This document shows, in pieces, positions 62,585-64,000 of a stretch of DNA of 64,000 nt (position 1 is its first letter; every line of letters begins with the position of its first letter). This DNA is from Paenibacillus endophyticus. GTDB lineage: Bacteria; Bacillota; Bacilli; Paenibacillales; Paenibacillaceae. The stretch lies in the NCBI RefSeq assembly GCF_014192395.1, contig NZ_JACHXW010000009.1, positions 118,403-182,402 on the forward strand, read 5' to 3'. The notes under the pieces are model-generated. The model was not told the origin of the DNA. It made no database searches and worked only from the letters and a program-made list of their open reading frames with translations. The position numbers and the translations under genes were made by a program.

Positions 62585-63337
62585 TTACGGCACCTCATAG
62601 CTGCTGATGGAAATCGCCGGCTTGTCGCCTGATTTCGACATTTCGCCTGGTATGGATATGGGCTGTATGTCTGCTCCATGCTCGTCAACGAGCATGTGCT
62701 TAATGCCTCTGGAAGGCCTTGAGCTTGACGTGTGATAGATGCCGCTGATTGGTATCTTAATGACCTCATACCCTTTTATCCTAGGAATAGGCGGGCTGCC
62801 CTCCTCCCCGTAATAAATGCTGACCGTCCCATGGAAATCTTGCGGAATTTGGTGAATGACAGGTCTGTTTTGCTCAACTGCCGCGGCTATGATGTGATTG
62901 GGAAGATAGATGATAACGATTGACGCAAGAATAAAGGGCAAGTAACCTTTCTTTTTAGTGGAAATCAACGAGCCGATTATAAATACGGCAGACGAGCTTG
63001 CGAATAGCAGCATGAATAGCATGGCTTCTGGTATGAATAAATCTCTAAGGCGCCAGATACCGAAGCCTATCATGAAGAAAACGGAAGCGGCTGCTATTAT
63101 GCTTAAGCCAATAAACAGAACGATCCGCAGCCAAATAGCCGGTCTTCGCCATCTGAACATAAGGGTGTAGAAGGGTAGGATTAGAAAGAGGTATGGGGGG
63201 AGCGTCCAGTGAATTAACTTACTGGCATCGCTGCCCATACCTTGGTCGTAGACGATGATTAGATAGCTTAAATAGGCGAGCACGCCTGCAAAATAGCTGG
63301 TGACAGCTACCAAAACATAGAACAGCTTTTGCTTCAC
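62585..63337 (-). CDS. Membrane protein with DUF6843-like extracellular domain
   Basis: A 250-residue protein with about five membrane segments (KLFYVLVAVTSYFAGVLAYL, LFILPFYTLMF-like regions, IVLFIGLSIIAAASVFFMIG) and a C-terminal soluble domain starting near residue 175 with DFHGTVSIYYGEEGSPPIPR and YEVIKIPISGIYHTSSS. The latter resembles DUF6843, tentatively. GTG at 63337 has GGAGG at about 9 nt; the ATG at 63379 has no binding site and lies almost on the likely -10 element, so I reject it. Confidence 0.7.
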   Translation of the reverse strand: MKQKLFYVLVAVTSYFAGVLAYLSYLIIVYDQGMGSDASKLIHWTLPPYLFLILPFYTLMFRWRRPAIWLRIVLFIGLSIIAAASVFFMIGFGIWRLRDLFIPEAMLFMLLFASSSAVFIIGSLISTKKKGYLPFILASIVIIYLPNHIIAAAVEQNRPVIHQIPQDFHGTVSIYYGEEGSPPIPRIKGYEVIKIPISGIYHTSSSRPSRGIKHMLVDEHGADIQPISIPGEMSKSGDKPAISISSYEVP

Positions 63338-63387
63338 AACGTCCAGCCTCCTCCATTCATGTTGTGCGGTCTTGCTCATTCATCATA

Positions 63388-63430
63388 GCGCACGCCTATG
63401 AGAGGGCAGTAGTTCTAACTTTTGTAGTAC
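63388..63430 (-). promoter_or_regulatory. Promoter-region motif for the gene at 62585
   Basis: On the minus strand CTACAAAAGTTAGAACT is followed 22 nt later by CTATGATG (63391-63398). The pair matches the motif at 60781-60832. Confidence 0.55.
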
Positions 63431-63530
63431 TTTTATAGAAGGAAACATGATTTCATCTGCAGCGTGAGTTGCAATGGTAATTGCTGCGCATTCAGCACAA
63501 TGAAGTTGGAACTAGAACTGAAAGGATCGT

Positions 63531-63557
63531 CAGGTTAATCATAACCTGGCGTTTTTT
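63531..63557 (+). terminator. Terminator-like hairpin
   Basis: CAGGTT pairs with AACCTG around AATCAT, followed by GGCGTTTTTTT. No plus-strand gene ends nearby, so it could end a small RNA or a leader (63430-63557). Confidence 0.6.
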
Positions 63558-63770
63558 TGTTGTTGTTCATTATCATTTAATTGCATGAATTTTATGAATG
63601 TGTACAGAAATTGTTCAGTAGGAATTGTTAAAATGGTCAAGAAGTCCGATGTTTTGGGGACAGAAGACATATTGCAATCGCAGTAATTCGATTTATTTCC
63701 TATTGAATCGTTTTATTGCAGTAGGTATGGGGATGAAAGAAGAAAATGGCTTAAGGGAGATGAAAGGGCT

Positions 63771-64000
63771 TTGGAAGCAACAAGATTAAGAAATACAAGT
63801 CGCAAGAGGAACAAAGGTTTGCGGAGAAAGGCACTTGCATTGCTGGTAACGCTCGCAGTACTGATGGGACAGCTTTTCCCAGCGCCTTATGCAGCGATTG
63901 CTGCAGCGGCAGATACTGGAGCTACGTTTTTTACCGGTTCGGATAACTGGAAGGGCGGGCTTGCTGCCAGCACGGCTGATGGAGATATGGATGTATCAGT
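63771..64000 (+). CDS. Secreted protein, 3' end beyond window
   Basis: An open frame begins at TTG 63771 and is still open at the window end (76 codons). It has a basic start (RLRNTSRKRNKGLRRK), a hydrophobic stretch ALALLVTLAVLMGQLFPAP and a likely signal peptidase site after AAIAAAA, then TGATFFTGSDNWKGGLAAST. Upstream AGGGAG and AAAGGG give binding sites. Probably a large cell-surface protein; the family cannot be told from this fragment. Confidence 0.75.
   Translation, partial: MEATRLRNTSRKRNKGLRRKALALLVTLAVLMGQLFPAPYAAIAAAADTGATFFTGSDNWKGGLAASTADGDMDVS

Larger units (their letters stand above)
63380..63770. other. Intergenic region, about 390 bp
   Basis: Holds the promoter of the minus-strand membrane gene, a terminator-like hairpin (63531-63557) and the upstream region of the secreted protein gene. 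No further gene supported. Confidence 0.6.

Overview
The window looks like chromosomal DNA of a spore-forming Gram-positive of the Paenibacillus type (Bacillota). This rests on strong AGGAGG-type ribosome binding sites, frequent TTG/GTG starts, a Spo0E-like and a YhcN/YlaJ-like sporulation gene, an SLH-domain surface protein, copper-amine-oxidase-type stalk domains, VanZ, DUF4275 and rho-independent terminators. No rRNA, tRNA, CRISPR array or intact insertion sequence was seen. The species call is an inference from gene content.

Layout. 1-2100: no gene; a nested tandem repeat array, a TTGTGG microsatellite and a purine-rich 17-nt minisatellite. 2205-9624 (minus): a mannitol phosphotransferase locus, mtlA, hairpin, mtlR-mtlF-mtlD-ptsI-ptsH, most genes overlapping. 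Three genes in it are odd: mtlR has no ATG/GTG/TTG start, mtlD carries an internal expansion of a 9-residue repeat, and ptsH has a one-base frameshift exactly at an A AAA AAG slippery heptamer. 9824-13598: potABCD spermidine/putrescine uptake operon. 13692-19544: EamA transporter, HAD phosphatase, a second mtlD of normal size, glutamate dehydrogenase and meso-diaminopimelate dehydrogenase.

19764-41553: a cell-surface polysaccharide region. The first part (tyrosine phosphatase, SLH protein, Wzz-like chain-length protein, BY-kinase, CapD-type dehydratase, small anchored protein, GalU) has ordinary composition. The central part (about 26.9-39.4 kb) is distinctly AT-rich and holds the variable genes: initiating sugar transferase, 4-ketoreductase-like SDR, two GT4 glycosyltransferases, UDP-sugar 6-dehydrogenase, Wzy polymerase, GT-A transferase, pyruvyl transferase, Wzx flippase and a nitroreductase-like protein. 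Broken gene pieces (a UDP-sugar dehydrogenase fragment, an epimerase tail, a possible ABC-ATPase scrap) mark it as a recombined cassette. Two secreted proteins sharing a two-cysteine C-terminal domain follow it.

41.9-53.3 kb: Spo0E-like gene, VanZ protein, acyltransferase, AraC regulator divergent from a MATE pump, an IF-3 paralogue, an FdhF/YdeP-type molybdenum oxidoreductase with FdhD, and an ABC exporter behind a near-perfect Fur box. 53.3-58.3 kb: YhcN/YlaJ lipoprotein, then an apparent exported oxidase module (Tat-signal small subunit, GMC flavoprotein with a cysteine cluster, tatC-tatA, lipoprotein cytochrome c). 58.3-64 kb: MBL-fold hydrolase divergent from an Lrp/AsnC regulator, several uncharacterised membrane proteins (two sharing a promoter-region motif), a DUF4275 protein, and the start of a secreted protein cut by the window end.

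Most notable: the translational oddities of the mannitol locus and other genes (slippery frameshift, near-cognate AUC/AUU/CUG starts), the repeat expansion inside a metabolic enzyme, the repeat array at the left end, the recombined polysaccharide cassette, and the dedicated Tat-FAD dehydrogenase-cytochrome module.
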